Part shown: positions 17,062 through 26,234 of the stretch, one piece after another | How positions within the stretch are numbered: the first letter of the stretch is position 1 | Layout: the number at the start of each line of letters is the position of its first letter | DNA from: Hyphomicrobiales bacterium | GTDB lineage: Bacteria > Pseudomonadota > Alphaproteobacteria > Rhizobiales > HXMU1428-3 | NCBI GenBank assembly: GCA_021775425.1 | Contig: JAJFHX010000047.1 | Span: forward strand, 103,991-167,990 | Direction: 5' to 3' | Length of the DNA: 64,000 bases | The notes under the pieces: generated by a model | What the model saw: only the letters and a program-made list of their open reading frames with translations | Databases searched by the model: none | What the model was told of the DNA's origin: nothing | Translations under genes and position numbers: made by a program

Positions 17062-17723
17062 ACCCGGCTTATCAATTTGCCGCTATTTTGCTGGCGGCTG
17101 GTGCTTCTTCACGGTTTGAAGACGGGCACAAGCTGCTTCAGCCTTTTTCCCATAAAACCAGTTCAGGTGATGCTGAGAAAGCGCTTATATTATCTAGCTT
17201 AGCACCTGTTCTGCTGGCCGGGTTTGCTGAAGTGATTGTCGTTACCGGAGCGCGTAGCAATGAGTTGCGTCAGGTGATTGAGCAAGAATACCCCAACACA
17301 GATGTCATCCGTTTTTTTGAAAATAAAGACTATCAACTCGGCATGGCCAGCTCCATTGCGAGCGGCATGAGCGCCGTTTCCCCCTCAATCGACGGGGTAT
17401 TTATTTTCCTTGCTGATATGCCATTGCTGGAAGGCGGTGTGATTGAGAAACTCTCGATTGCATTCGCAGAATTTCTTGCCTCTGATGGAGTTTCTAACGG
17501 GCGTCACATGGCTATTTGCAGGCCAGACTATAAGGGTGAAGCCGGGCATCCGGTTTTGTTTGGTAGCGGGCATTTTGAAGCGCTGCAACAATTACACGGT
17601 GATAGCGGAGCTAAAGAGATAATCGCTGCCAATCGAGAGTATCTGCGATTGGTAGAGGTTGAAAACCGCTCTGTTCTTGTTGACATTGATACCAGAGAAG
17701 ATCTGGCGCGGATTAAATCCTGA
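17055..17723 (+). CDS. mocA: MocA-like molybdenum cofactor cytidylyltransferase
   Basis: A 222-residue nucleotidyltransferase. The N-terminal signature is AAILLAAGASSRFEDGHKLL, followed by FIFLADMPLL with the metal Asp and GHPVLFG. MocA adds CMP to molybdopterin for hydroxylases of this type, matching the operon. It overlaps XdhC by 7 nt and its last 11 bp overlap the end of the convergent Anbu gene. A general MobA-like function cannot be fully excluded. Confidence 0.85.
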   Translation: MLNPAYQFAAILLAAGASSRFEDGHKLLQPFSHKTSSGDAEKALILSSLAPVLLAGFAEVIVVTGARSNELRQVIEQEYPNTDVIRFFENKDYQLGMASSIASGMSAVSPSIDGVFIFLADMPLLEGGVIEKLSIAFAEFLASDGVSNGRHMAICRPDYKGEAGHPVLFGSGHFEALQQLHGDSGAKEIIAANREYLRLVEVENRSVLVDIDTREDLARIKS

Positions 17724-18444
17724 AATCAGGCAATGACTGGAAGGCCTGTTTCAGGGCTTCGCCCCAGCCGCTTGAAATGGATTTAAAATAGTCGTCTTCC
17801 GCAGTGATGCGTTGCTCATGAAAGATTTCAAAACTATCGGTTTTATAGATCAGCAGATCAGCTGGCATGGCAACTGAAAGGTTGGCTTTAATTGTTGAAT
17901 CAAATGAAACCAGCAATAGCTTGACCGCATCTTCAAAGCTCATTTTCCGATCATAGGCGCGCACAAGTATCGGGCGACCATATTTCGTTTCGCCGATTTG
18001 CATATAGGGTGTCTCATCAGATGCCTCGATGAAATTTCCTTCCGGATAGACCATAAACAGCTGAGGTGGGCAGCCCTTGATCTGGCCGCCAACTATGATT
18101 GAGGCATTAAACGCACTGTCAGCTGTTTGCACTGACCCGGCGTTTTGCTGAATTTCTTCCCGCATGGTTGCGCCGATCAGGCGGGCGACTTCAAACATGG
18201 AGGGGAGTTCGAGGATTGTTGGCTTGCGGTCTTCTATCGCTTTTGTGCGATCTTTCAGGATGCTGACAACGGCCTGTGTGGTGGCGAGATTGCCGGCTGT
18301 CATGATGGTAATCACACGTTCGCCAGGCACAGTCCAGGTGTGCATTTTTTTGAACATTGAAATGTCATCCAGCCCCGCGTTTGTGCAGGTATCAGACATA
18401 AATACAAGGCCTTGTTCAAGGCGCAAGCCGACACAATATGTCAT
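17713..18444 (-). CDS. Anbu, proteasome-like Ntn-hydrolase
   Basis: A 243-residue protein of the Anbu (ancestral beta subunit) group. It starts MTYCVGLRLEQGLVFMSDT, so Thr2 is exposed after Met removal as the expected N-terminal nucleophile, and MSDTCTNAG and the later AFNASIIVGGQIKG fit the Ntn fold. It is the last gene of a four-gene operon with a transglutaminase-like protein, an alpha-E protein and a circularly permuted ATP-grasp, the usual Anbu neighbourhood. The family's physiological substrate is not settled; the partners suggest peptide-tag formation and removal. Confidence 0.88.
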   Translation of the reverse strand: MTYCVGLRLEQGLVFMSDTCTNAGLDDISMFKKMHTWTVPGERVITIMTAGNLATTQAVVSILKDRTKAIEDRKPTILELPSMFEVARLIGATMREEIQQNAGSVQTADSAFNASIIVGGQIKGCPPQLFMVYPEGNFIEASDETPYMQIGETKYGRPILVRAYDRKMSFEDAVKLLLVSFDSTIKANLSVAMPADLLIYKTDSFEIFHEQRITAEDDYFKSISSGWGEALKQAFQSLPDFRI

Positions 18445-18479
18445 TGGAGAGTATCCTGATAAAGTTATGTTTGTTCGTT

Positions 18480-19283
18480 TTACTGCTGAACCTGCAAACT
18501 AACAACCATTCTTTCATCACTATTGCCGATTCGCATGCCTCTTATAGGTGAAGCTTCATTAAAATCGAGACCTGTTGCAATTCTAACATAGCGTTCATCA
18601 GGGGAAATAATATTAGAAACATCAATGCCAACCCAGCCAAGATGGGGCACATATACCTCTGCCCAGGCGTGGCTTGCGTCCTGGTCAACTCTGTCATCCA
18701 TCATCAGATAACCGCTGATATAGCGGGCGGGGTAACCGAGTTCACGCGCTGCTGCTATGAAAATATGGGCGTGATCCTGGCAAACGCCAGCTTTGCCTTC
18801 AAGTGCCTGTTCTGCCGTTGTATCAGCACCTGTTGTGCCGGTTTCATACTGAACAGTTTCAGCAATCAGTTTCGAGAGCAAATGCAGGCGGGGGATGTCA
18901 TCCTGTTTGTGCTCAGAGCCTAGTTTTTCGAGCAGCGCATTTATATTTTCACCCGGTCTGGTCAGCTCAGTTTCGCGCTGGTAATACCATAATGGCACTG
19001 AGTTGCGTTCGTTGCCATATATTCCGCCAGTGTCTGACGTTTCAATATCTCCATGGCAATGAATGGAAATTTCCGTCTGATATTCCTCTAAGCTGACAAG
19101 TGTTACATTGTTATTATGATGATCACTAAAACTCAGTTCTTCGTTGCCGCCATCAATGGCTATGTTCCAGTTTTTGACCTGCTGACCCGTCTGACTATGA
19201 GGGACCAACCTGATTTGCTGCAAGGCATAGGAAACAGGTGCGTCGTAATTATATCTGGTGGTGTGTTTTATTTTCAAATGCAT
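18480..19283 (-). CDS. transglutaminase-like cysteine peptidase of the Anbu operon
   Basis: A 267-residue protein with the bacterial transglutaminase N-terminal beta region (MHLKIKHTTRYNYDAPVSYA) and a core domain whose triad is visible: Cys in GKAGVCQDHAHIF, His in DASHAWAEVY, Asp in GWVGIDVSN. The internal ATG at 19283 is chosen because it gives the family's typical N-terminus and lies just after the alpha-E stop. It could act as a peptidase or amide-forming enzyme together with the ATP-grasp protein. Confidence 0.87.
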   Translation of the reverse strand: MHLKIKHTTRYNYDAPVSYALQQIRLVPHSQTGQQVKNWNIAIDGGNEELSFSDHHNNNVTLVSLEEYQTEISIHCHGDIETSDTGGIYGNERNSVPLWYYQRETELTRPGENINALLEKLGSEHKQDDIPRLHLLSKLIAETVQYETGTTGADTTAEQALEGKAGVCQDHAHIFIAAARELGYPARYISGYLMMDDRVDQDASHAWAEVYVPHLGWVGIDVSNIISPDERYVRIATGLDFNEASPIRGMRIGNSDERMVVSLQVQQ

Positions 19284-19287
19284 GACA

Positions 19288-20229
19288 TTACCCGTTAAAA
19301 TTATAGTCTGCTTCGATCTGATTGCCGAGTTCAATATTATTCTCGATGAATTCTGTGATGAATTCATGCAGGCCTTCTTCGAAGATGGTTTCAATTGTTT
19401 TGGTCTTCAGGCGTGTGTGGATGGTTTTTGCCTGTTCATGACAGGTGTGTTTGATGTTGTATTCCTCGGCCAGGAAATTGAGATGCTGGACGATATTCGC
19501 GTAGCTGAAGGCAAGAGAGCGCGGCAGCCGGCGGTCAAGAATGAGGAAATCAGCGATGCCCATTGGCTTCATCTCCCCCTGATTTAGCCAGCGGTAACAA
19601 CGCTGCGCTGAAACGGAGCGAAGCACCGTTTCCCACTGGATGTTATCGAGAGCTGAGCCGACGAATGAAAAGGATGGCAGCAGTACATAATATTTTACAT
19701 CAAGGATGCGCGCGGTGTTATCAGCGCGCTCAAGGAAAGTGCCAAGCATGGCAAAATCATAAATTTCATTGCGCAGCATGGTGCCGTGCAGCGCGCCTCT
19801 GACGATTGCGCTTTGTTTTTTAATGAAGTTGAGGACATCTGGTAGTTCACGCTCATGAACCGGGTTGACGAGCAATACTTTCATCGCCAGCCAGCTTTCG
19901 TTTATGGCTTCCCAGACTTCTCTTGTCAGGGCCGTTCGGACCATGCGGGCATTGTTTCTGGCGCCTTCAAACACAGAGAGAACACTTGAAGGGTTTGACT
20001 TATCCCGCAGCAGAAAATCTATAACACTGGCGGCATCATAGGTTTTGTATTTCGCCTCATAAGCATATTTTGCGCCAGCGGTCGTGATGATTGAAACCCA
20101 TTCATCTTCTGCTGAATTGGCTCTGGTCAGGGAAATATGAAACCCTGCTTCAAGCAATCTTGAAGTGTTCTCGCTACGCTCAAGGTAACGGAACATCCAG
20201 AACAATCCTCCAGCAGTTTTGCTGAGCAT
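19288..20229 (-). CDS. alpha-E domain protein of the Anbu operon
   Basis: A 313-residue all-helical protein beginning MLSKTAGGLFWMFRYLERSENTSRLLEAGF, the typical alpha-E (COG2307) start. These proteins nearly always sit beside the circularly permuted ATP-grasp and transglutaminase-like genes, as here. No catalytic motif is known. Start supported by AGGAAAAA upstream; the stop lies 4 nt before the next gene's start. Confidence 0.88.
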   Translation of the reverse strand: MLSKTAGGLFWMFRYLERSENTSRLLEAGFHISLTRANSAEDEWVSIITTAGAKYAYEAKYKTYDAASVIDFLLRDKSNPSSVLSVFEGARNNARMVRTALTREVWEAINESWLAMKVLLVNPVHERELPDVLNFIKKQSAIVRGALHGTMLRNEIYDFAMLGTFLERADNTARILDVKYYVLLPSFSFVGSALDNIQWETVLRSVSAQRCYRWLNQGEMKPMGIADFLILDRRLPRSLAFSYANIVQHLNFLAEEYNIKHTCHEQAKTIHTRLKTKTIETIFEEGLHEFITEFIENNIELGNQIEADYNFNG

Positions 20230-20252
20230 ATTTGTTTTTCCTTATGTGTTAA

Positions 20253-21662
20253 TTATTCTCTTAAGACCCAGGTGTCTTTGGTGCCGCCACCCTGGCTAGA
20301 ATTGACGACCAGACTGTCTTTTTTAAGCGCCACTCTTGTTAGCCCGCCGGGGGTGATTTCGATGCCATCTGGTGAAACAAGAACAAACGGCCTTAAATCA
20401 ACATGGCGGGGCGCGAGGCCTTTTCTGGTCAATATGGGAACAGTTGAAAGTGACAGCGTTGGCTGAGCGATGTAGTTATCCGGTCTGGCTAACAATTTAT
20501 CCCTGAAGAGGGCCAGCTCTTTTTTGCTGCTTGCCGGGCCGACGAGCATGCCATAGCCACCTGAACCATGTACTTCTTTCACAACCAGTTCGGATAGATG
20601 TTCAAGCACATAAGAGAGCGCTTGTTTGTCGCTACAGCGCCAGGTTGGGACATTTTGTAATATGGCTTTTTCACCTGTGTAAAACTCAACAATTTCAGGC
20701 ATATAAGAATAAATTGCTTTGTCATCTGCTATGCCGGTCCCGGGGGCATTGGCAATGGTTATGCCGCCAGAGCGGTAGACATCAAAGATACCTGGGACAC
20801 CCAATTGTGAGATCGGGTTAAAATTGATCGGGTCCAGAAAATCATCATCGACGCGGCGGTAGATAACATCGATTGGTGTGTAGCCCTGTGTTGTGCGCAT
20901 TGCGATGCGCCCGTCTACCACGCGCAGGTCGTGGCCTTCAACCAGTTCTGCCCCCATCTGGTCAGCCAGAAAGGCATGTTCAAAATAAGCTGAGTTGTGA
21001 ATGCCGGGTGTCAGGATGGCGATGACAGGTTTGTCTGTTGCACATTCGGGCGCAGAGGCAGCAAGGGATCGTAACAGATTTTTGGGATAGTCACTGACGG
21101 ATTGCACTCTGATTTTAGAAAAGATTTCAGGAAACATGTGCAGCATTGTTTCTCTGTTCTCAAGCATATAGGAAACGCCGGATGGTGTGCGGGCGTTATC
21201 TTCAAGAACGAAGAAATCATCTTCACCGGTTCTGACGATATCTGTCCCGACGATATGTGTATAAACATTGCCGGGAGGTGAAACGCCCATCATCTGGGGT
21301 AAGAAGGCTTCGTTGTTGGCGATGAGGTCAATGGGGATGCGGCCCGCTTTGAGTATTTCCTGGCGGTGGTAAATATCATACAGAAACGCATTGATGGCAT
21401 GAACGCGCTGGCGAATGCCTTTGGTGAGTTTGTTCCATTCTCTGGCGGATATGATGCGGGGGATAATATCAAACGGGATGAGGCGTTCTGCGTCTTCTTT
21501 GCTGCCATATACATTGAAGGTTATGCCGGTGCGGCGAAAGAATTCTTCAGCCTGATCAGATTTTTTTCTTAGCCAGGCAGGGTCTTCAGAATCTACCCAG
21601 TTTTTATATTCTTTATAAGGGGACCGAACCGTTTCATTCGATCCGGACATTTCGTCAAACAT
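20253..21662 (-). CDS. circularly permuted ATP-grasp type 2 ligase-like protein
   Basis: A 469-residue protein of the COG2308 group and first gene of the Anbu operon. Recognisable stretches are FDIIPRIISAREWNKLTKGIRQR, FVLEDNARTPSGVSYMLENR, VVKEVHGSGGYGMLVGP and the C-terminal HVDLRPFVL. The family is predicted to make amide bonds using ATP. The start MFDEMSG at 21662 is preferred because GGAG lies 6 nt upstream; a longer frame would add 16 residues without a ribosome site. Confidence 0.87.
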   Translation of the reverse strand: MFDEMSGSNETVRSPYKEYKNWVDSEDPAWLRKKSDQAEEFFRRTGITFNVYGSKEDAERLIPFDIIPRIISAREWNKLTKGIRQRVHAINAFLYDIYHRQEILKAGRIPIDLIANNEAFLPQMMGVSPPGNVYTHIVGTDIVRTGEDDFFVLEDNARTPSGVSYMLENRETMLHMFPEIFSKIRVQSVSDYPKNLLRSLAASAPECATDKPVIAILTPGIHNSAYFEHAFLADQMGAELVEGHDLRVVDGRIAMRTTQGYTPIDVIYRRVDDDFLDPINFNPISQLGVPGIFDVYRSGGITIANAPGTGIADDKAIYSYMPEIVEFYTGEKAILQNVPTWRCSDKQALSYVLEHLSELVVKEVHGSGGYGMLVGPASSKKELALFRDKLLARPDNYIAQPTLSLSTVPILTRKGLAPRHVDLRPFVLVSPDGIEITPGGLTRVALKKDSLVVNSSQGGGTKDTWVLRE

Positions 21663-21958
21663 GCATGACTCCGTTTCCATAATAACAGAGTACTGCAAAT
21701 TTGAGAGCATACAAGAGGTATATGCTTAAAAATCGGGCTATAATTGAAATTGGTCAATTTTAATTCATACATGCTCTTCGTGAATGTGGAAGACGCATAT
21801 TGCTTGTGCAGTTGCATAGTGGTTTTGCTTAAACAATTATCACGCAGATCATTATTTTAATTTGGTCGCCGGTCTAGATGTACTGATGAGTTTAAAAGAA
21901 ACAATTGCGAAGCGATCGCCTAATAATTATTTAAGTCATTTTTTGCCACACAGTAAAA

Positions 21959-21990
21959 CACCCCGGATGTCTGGCACAACAACCGGGGTG
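21959..21990 (-). terminator. hairpin after glutamine synthetase
   Basis: CACCCCGG (21959-21966) pairs with CCGGGGTG (21983-21990) around a 16-nt loop. On the minus strand it follows the glnN stop by about 25 nt and is followed by TGTTTTAC, a weak T-tract, so it is a plausible but not ideal terminator. The rest of 21711-22015 shows nothing else recognisable. Confidence 0.6.
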
Positions 21991-22015
21991 GATTACATAG
22001 CTGAATTTACAGAGC

Positions 22016-24196
22016 TTATTTGATATAAAGCATTTCCTGGAAAGTTGGCAGCGGCCAGTGATCATCGGCAACCAGATCTTCAAGGGCATCTACAATTTCG
22101 CGAATTTCAACCATTTTTGGCAGCACTTTTTCTTTGATTAGGAAACAGTGCGCTGCCACATCAACGGCATCATGTTCACTTGCTTTCAGAGCTTCCAGCT
22201 CCGCAGTTGTGTCCTGTAGTTTTTTGATCAGGCCTGTCAGTTTGGTGATCGTGGTCTGATCAGTTTCAATGCCGATGGCCTTGAGGCTGGCGAGGCTTGA
22301 AGCCAACTCACCCTGATAGCGGATGGCCGCCGGGAAGACGATGGTTTTGGCCATTTCAACAACCAGATTTGATTCTACATTGACCGTTGCCAGGTATTGT
22401 TCGGCGTAGACTTCGTATCTTGATTCCAATTCCCGCTCTGAAAGCACCTGATATTTGCCAAACAGGCTGACATATTTTTTATCTAGCAGAACAGGTAAGG
22501 CGTCAGCCGTTGTTTTCAGATTTGGAAGACCACGTTTTGCGGCTTCTTCGTGCCAGGCATCTGAATAACCATCACCATTAAAGACAACAGAAGAACATTT
22601 AGCCCAGACATTTCTGACATAAGATTCAACGGCAGCGCCTAAAGCTTCTGGTGTGCTGGTGTCTGCCATTTCAAGATGGGTTGCCGCTTCATCAAGGGCT
22701 TCTGCCATAATGGTGTTCATGGCAACCATTGGCCCGGCGATTGACTGGTTTGAGCCAACAGCGCGGAATTCAAAACGATTGCCGGTAAATGCCATCGGGC
22801 TGGTGCGGTTTCTGTCACCAGAATGCATAGGAATTGGCGGGAGCACATCTACGCCAACACTTAGAGTTGAGGTTTTTGATGTCACTTCACCACTAAATGC
22901 TATGGCTTCCATGATCTGGTTTAATTCATCGCCAAGGAAAACAGAAAGAATTGCAGGAGGTGCTTCATTTGCCCCGAGGCGATGATCGTTCGAAGCAGAA
23001 GCGACAACGGCCCTTAATAATGGTGCATGTTTATAAACGGCGCTGATCATGGCGGCACAAAACACCAGGAATTGTGCGTTATCTTTTGGCGTTGCGCCTG
23101 GGTCAAATAAGTTACCAGCGGCTGATGAGCCCATAGAAAAGTTCACATGCTTGCCACTGCCATTAACACCCGCGAACGGTTTTTCATGCATCAGGCAGGT
23201 CATGCCATATTTGGTTGCGACCTTTTTCAGTGTCGTCATCACGAGTTGCTGGTGGTCAGTTGCAACGTTGGAATATTCATAAACCGGTGCGACTTCAAAC
23301 TGACCGGGAGCCACTTCATTGTGGCGGGTTTTGGTTGGAATGCCGAGTTTGAAACATTCCCGTTCAACTTCAAACATAAAAGCCTGCACCCGTTCCGGAA
23401 TGGCACCAAAATAGTGATCATCAAATTCCTGTCCCTTGGGCGGGGGTGAGCCAAAAAGAGTTCGCCCGCTAGCCAGCAAATCCGGCCGGGAATAATAGAA
23501 ATGATTATCTATCAGGAAATATTCCTGCTCTGCGCCGGCTGAAGATGAAACGAAGGGGCCGTCTGTTCCAAAAAACTTTAACACCCTTTGCGCCTGAGTA
23601 TTCAGTGCCTGCATGGAGCGCAAGACAGGGGTTTTCTTATCCAGAGATTCCCCTGTCCAGGAAACAAAAGCTGTTGGTATGCAGAGGGTGGTGCCGTTCG
23701 GGTTTTCCATAATATAAGCCGGGCTGGTCACATCCCATATGGTATAGCCACGGGCTTCAAATGTCTGGCGGATGCCGCCGTTGGGGAAAGATGAGCCATC
23801 GGGCTCACCCTGAATGAGAGCTGAGCCTGAGAAGGTGGCGATTGTACCGCCATCACCATCCGGATCAAAGAAAGAGTCATGTTTTTCAGCTGTCAGACCT
23901 GTTAAAGGGTAAAAAACGTGAGCGTAGTGGGTTGCGCCCTTTGAAAGTGCCCATGTTTTCATCGCTTCGGCAACGGCGTCAGCAGTCGTGAGGTCGAGTG
24001 TTTCGCCGGATGTGATGGTTTTTTTCAGTGATTTAAAGACATTTTTTGGCAGCCGCTGCGCCATTTCATTCAGGCTGAATACATTCTTACCCCAGACGCT
24101 GCTGGTTGGGCTTTCAACAAAATCAAAACCTGATGCAACCGTTGGTGTCGCGATGATGGAGGAGATTGCGTTCAGTCGTGCTGCGTTTCCGCTCAT
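22016..24196 (-). CDS. glnN: glutamine synthetase type III
   Basis: A 726-residue GSIII enzyme that makes glutamine from glutamate, ammonia and ATP in the cytoplasm; the length matches the family. Type III features include the N-terminal [15 protein letters not shown] and HARH-free catalytic core with [47 protein letters not shown] and [20 protein letters not shown]. The insert characteristic of type III follows as a long helical C-terminal region. AGGAAGTCACC precedes the ATG. It stands alone with a long upstream region that contains tandem repeats and a strongly structured segment, which may regulate it. Confidence 0.93.
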   Translation of the reverse strand: MSGNAARLNAISSIIATPTVASGFDFVESPTSSVWGKNVFSLNEMAQRLPKNVFKSLKKTITSGETLDLTTADAVAEAMKTWALSKGATHYAHVFYPLTGLTAEKHDSFFDPDGDGGTIATFSGSALIQGEPDGSSFPNGGIRQTFEARGYTIWDVTSPAYIMENPNGTTLCIPTAFVSWTGESLDKKTPVLRSMQALNTQAQRVLKFFGTDGPFVSSSAGAEQEYFLIDNHFYYSRPDLLASGRTLFGSPPPKGQEFDDHYFGAIPERVQAFMFEVERECFKLGIPTKTRHNEVAPGQFEVAPVYEYSNVATDHQQLVMTTLKKVATKYGMTCLMHEKPFAGVNGSGKHVNFSMGSSAAGNLFDPGATPKDNAQFLVFCAAMISAVYKHAPLLRAVVASASNDHRLGANEAPPAILSVFLGDELNQIMEAIAFSGEVTSKTSTLSVGVDVLPPIPMHSGDRNRTSPMAFTGNRFEFRAVGSNQSIAGPMVAMNTIMAEALDEAATHLEMADTSTPEALGAAVESYVRNVWAKCSSVVFNGDGYSDAWHEEAAKRGLPNLKTTADALPVLLDKKYVSLFGKYQVLSERELESRYEVYAEQYLATVNVESNLVVEMAKTIVFPAAIRYQGELASSLASLKAIGIETDQTTITKLTGLIKKLQDTTAELEALKASEHDAVDVAAHCFLIKEKVLPKMVEIREIVDALEDLVADDHWPLPTFQEMLYIK

Positions 24197-24397
24197 GGTG
24201 ACTTCCTTTATTCTTTTGGTTTTTATTCCCTCAGCCTTTTAGGCTTTAGTAGATTGGGCTTTAGTCGATTGTTCTCAATTTTGTGGGAGATTTTTTCAGT
24301 GAAACTGGTAGCCTGATTTCAGCCAGCGGGACATTTACCTGCCGGATGTTTGTTGGCCTGATTGAACAGAGACGAGTATTTCTGTCTATTTTACTTT

Positions 24398-24462
24398 CCG
24401 TAATTTTTGGCCGTAATTTTTGGCCGTTACGCCTGGTCGTTAATTTTGGCCAATATTTCAGG
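24398..24462. repeat. five imperfect 13-bp tandem repeats
   Basis: Two identical units CCGTAATTTTTGG (24398-24410, 24411-24423) are followed in phase by CCGTTACGCCTGG, TCGTTAATTTTGG and CCAATATTTCAGG. The repeat lies about 200 bp upstream of the glnN start. Confidence 0.6.
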
Positions 24463-24503
24463 TTCCGGATTACTGAATGATGCTCACTTCCCCCATATAA
24501 AAA

Positions 24504-24773
24504 CGATGTGCCATGTTATTGTTTCCATCTGGTATCCCAGATGAACCAAAGTTACCAAACGGCCCGTGGCAGGTTGCAAGTCACCCGTCTGGGGCCTGCT
24601 ACCGGAAGCTTCCAGTAACATGGCACATCGCAAGTTTAGAGCCCTATCGCCTTGGAGAGGCACAATGATTTGCACCAGACTGACAGGTGGCCTCTGCATA
24701 AACCAAGGCAAGAGATCGAACCTTGGGATATGCAGAAGTCTGTATGACTTATCGCAATTTATGTGCCATTTTT
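24504..24773. ncRNA. candidate structured non-coding RNA, strand uncertain
   Basis: Arm 1 (24504-24518, CGATGTGCCATGTTA) is perfectly complementary to arm 2 (24616-24630). Nine bases of arm 2 (24620-24628) are also perfectly complementary to arm 3 (24761-24769, ATGTGCCAT), which on the plus strand is followed by TTTT. Pairing 1:2 and 2:3 exclude each other. Between arms 2 and 3 a further 14-bp stem is formed by 24693-24708 (TCTGCATA, CCAAGG) and 24721-24736 (CCTTGG, TATGCAGA). Smaller hairpins include CATCTGG/CCAGATG near 24527-24543. No known RNA family was recognised. On the minus strand it would be part of a glnN leader; on the plus strand a free-standing RNA. Confidence 0.45.
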
Positions 24774-24904
24774 ATTGAGGGATTTTGGAGCTGTTTTTCG
24801 AATTTTTGCTTGTTATTCAAGCATTAAAATCTTTTTGACGCCTAATTAGTAGGCGTTTACTTTGCAGGCAGCAAAACTTGCTGCCGAAGATTTTTAAGTT
24901 CGTA

Positions 24905-25777
24905 TCATGCGGCTTGCGGGGTCAGCAGGGCAAAATGTTTCCGGATATGTTCGGCGAGTTCGTTGATCATATCATTTGGCGCTGTGCTGTTCACATAGAG
25001 GTTTGAGAAAAAGAGCGGTAAGGGTGGCAGGCCACTTTCACGTCCCAGTATTTCCAGGAAATCAGGCACGACATGTGAGAGCATCGGTGCCACCGCCATA
25101 TCGGCTTCCAGCACTGCGAACTGCGCGGGAGCGCCCATGGCTGAACCGGTGAAGGTCCAGTTTCTGTTGGCTTTGGACAGTGAGTTGACGGCTGCTGCCC
25201 GAAAGGCGCAGGTTTCATCATCCAGAGAAATTGGCAACGGGTCGAGCATATAGGCCTTGCCGGCTGGGGCGCCAACCCAGACAAGCTGATCAGCTAATAA
25301 TCTGTCTCTGTTTCGTTTGCTGTTTGGTTCTGTTGTCAGGGTCAGGTCTATCTCCCCCTCTTCCAGCATTTCCAGTAATTTTTTGGTTGGAAAGCAGAAC
25401 AGTTTGACTTTGATTCTTGGCCAGAACTGATGGAAATTGCGCAATATTGGTGCGATGTGCGGCTGGACAATATCGTATGGTACGCCAAGGCGAATCTCGC
25501 CTTCATATTCAGGTGTCGTCATCTGGCTCCAGATTTCATCATTTAAACCGAGCAGACGCTGTGCATGGGGTAAAAGACGTTCGCCGTGGTTGGTTAATTT
25601 CAATTGGCGCTGGCTTCTGTCAAACAGGGCAACGTTGAATTGCTCTTCCAGTCTTTTGATCTGCTGGCTGACGGCGGCCTGCGTGAGATGGAGTTGTTTG
25701 CCGGCCTGAGTCATGCCTCCGCTCTGGAAAACAGCGACAAATGCCCTTAGTAAAGATAAATCAATATGACGTGCCAC
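24905..25777 (-). CDS. LysR-family transcriptional regulator
   Basis: A 290-residue LysR regulator. The N-terminal helix-turn-helix is LRAFVAVFQSGGMTQAGKQLHLTQAAVSQQIKRLE (seen in part as MTQAGKQLHLTQAAVSQQ), followed by the effector-binding domain (GEIRLGVPYDIVQPHIAP, DLTLTTEP). The start is a GTG with AGGAAGAG upstream. It is divergent from the DUF1127 gene, the most likely target besides itself. The effector is unknown. Confidence 0.9.
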   Translation of the reverse strand: MARHIDLSLLRAFVAVFQSGGMTQAGKQLHLTQAAVSQQIKRLEEQFNVALFDRSQRQLKLTNHGERLLPHAQRLLGLNDEIWSQMTTPEYEGEIRLGVPYDIVQPHIAPILRNFHQFWPRIKVKLFCFPTKKLLEMLEEGEIDLTLTTEPNSKRNRDRLLADQLVWVGAPAGKAYMLDPLPISLDDETCAFRAAAVNSLSKANRNWTFTGSAMGAPAQFAVLEADMAVAPMLSHVVPDFLEILGRESGLPPLPLFFSNLYVNSTAPNDMINELAEHIRKHFALLTPQAA

Positions 25778-25955
25778 GTTGCTCTCTTCCTATAACACAC
25801 TGCTTTGTCTTTATATTTTTAACAGCATAACGTTACATTATGGTAATAATAAAACATATTAATTTCCATTATGCATCTGAATAGGCTATTCCTGCCTCAA
25901 CACTAAGTTACTGGAACAAACGTCTGAACCAGTAAGTTGATAAAGGAGAATTGAA

Positions 25956-26180
25956 ATGATGACTTTAGACCATTATGCATCCAGCCCGTTAAAAACTGAA
26001 ATGCTTTCAACTCGCTCTATCAAGACGTTTTTTAACTATCTAAAACGCGTTTATAATGTGGCGCAAGAAAGATATGAATTATCACAACTTGATGAGCGGA
26101 TGCTGAAAGATATTGGTATTACCAAAGCTCAGGCCAGAGAAGAAATCGAAAGAGACTTCTGGGATATCCCAAATAAATAA
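25956..26180 (+). CDS. DUF1127 (YjiS-like) small protein
   Basis: A 74-residue protein with the DUF1127 C-terminal core YELSQLDERMLKDIGITKAQAREEI. Family members in alphaproteobacteria are small, basic, possibly RNA-binding proteins linked to stress and nutrient control. The first ATG is used because AAGGAG lies at 25942-25947. A strong terminator follows. It is divergent from the LysR gene. Confidence 0.88.
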   Translation: MMTLDHYASSPLKTEMLSTRSIKTFFNYLKRVYNVAQERYELSQLDERMLKDIGITKAQAREEIERDFWDIPNK

Positions 26181-26184
26181 AATC

Positions 26185-26225
26185 AAGACCACTTGAACTT
26201 TTGCCGGTTCTGGTGGTCTTTTTTT
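26185..26225 (+). terminator. rho-independent terminator after DUF1127
   Basis: AAGACCAC (26185-26192) pairs with GTGGTCTT (26213-26220) and is followed by a T-run. It lies between convergent genes; on the minus strand, after aapP, it ends without a comparable T-run but could still help. Confidence 0.88.
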
Positions 26226-26234
26226 ATCTGTCTT

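Larger units (their letters stand above)
24197..24904. other. long intergenic region upstream of glnN
   Basis: About 700 bp without a convincing protein gene between two minus-strand genes. It contains the 13-bp tandem repeats at 24398-24462 and the highly paired segment at 24504-24773, both listed separately. The promoter of glnN must lie here. Confidence 0.6.

Noticed and set aside
24504..24773. 6S RNA, tmRNA, RNase P RNA or SRP RNA
   Set aside because: Size or some stems fit loosely, but no diagnostic motif of any of these families was found, so only a generic structured-RNA call is made.
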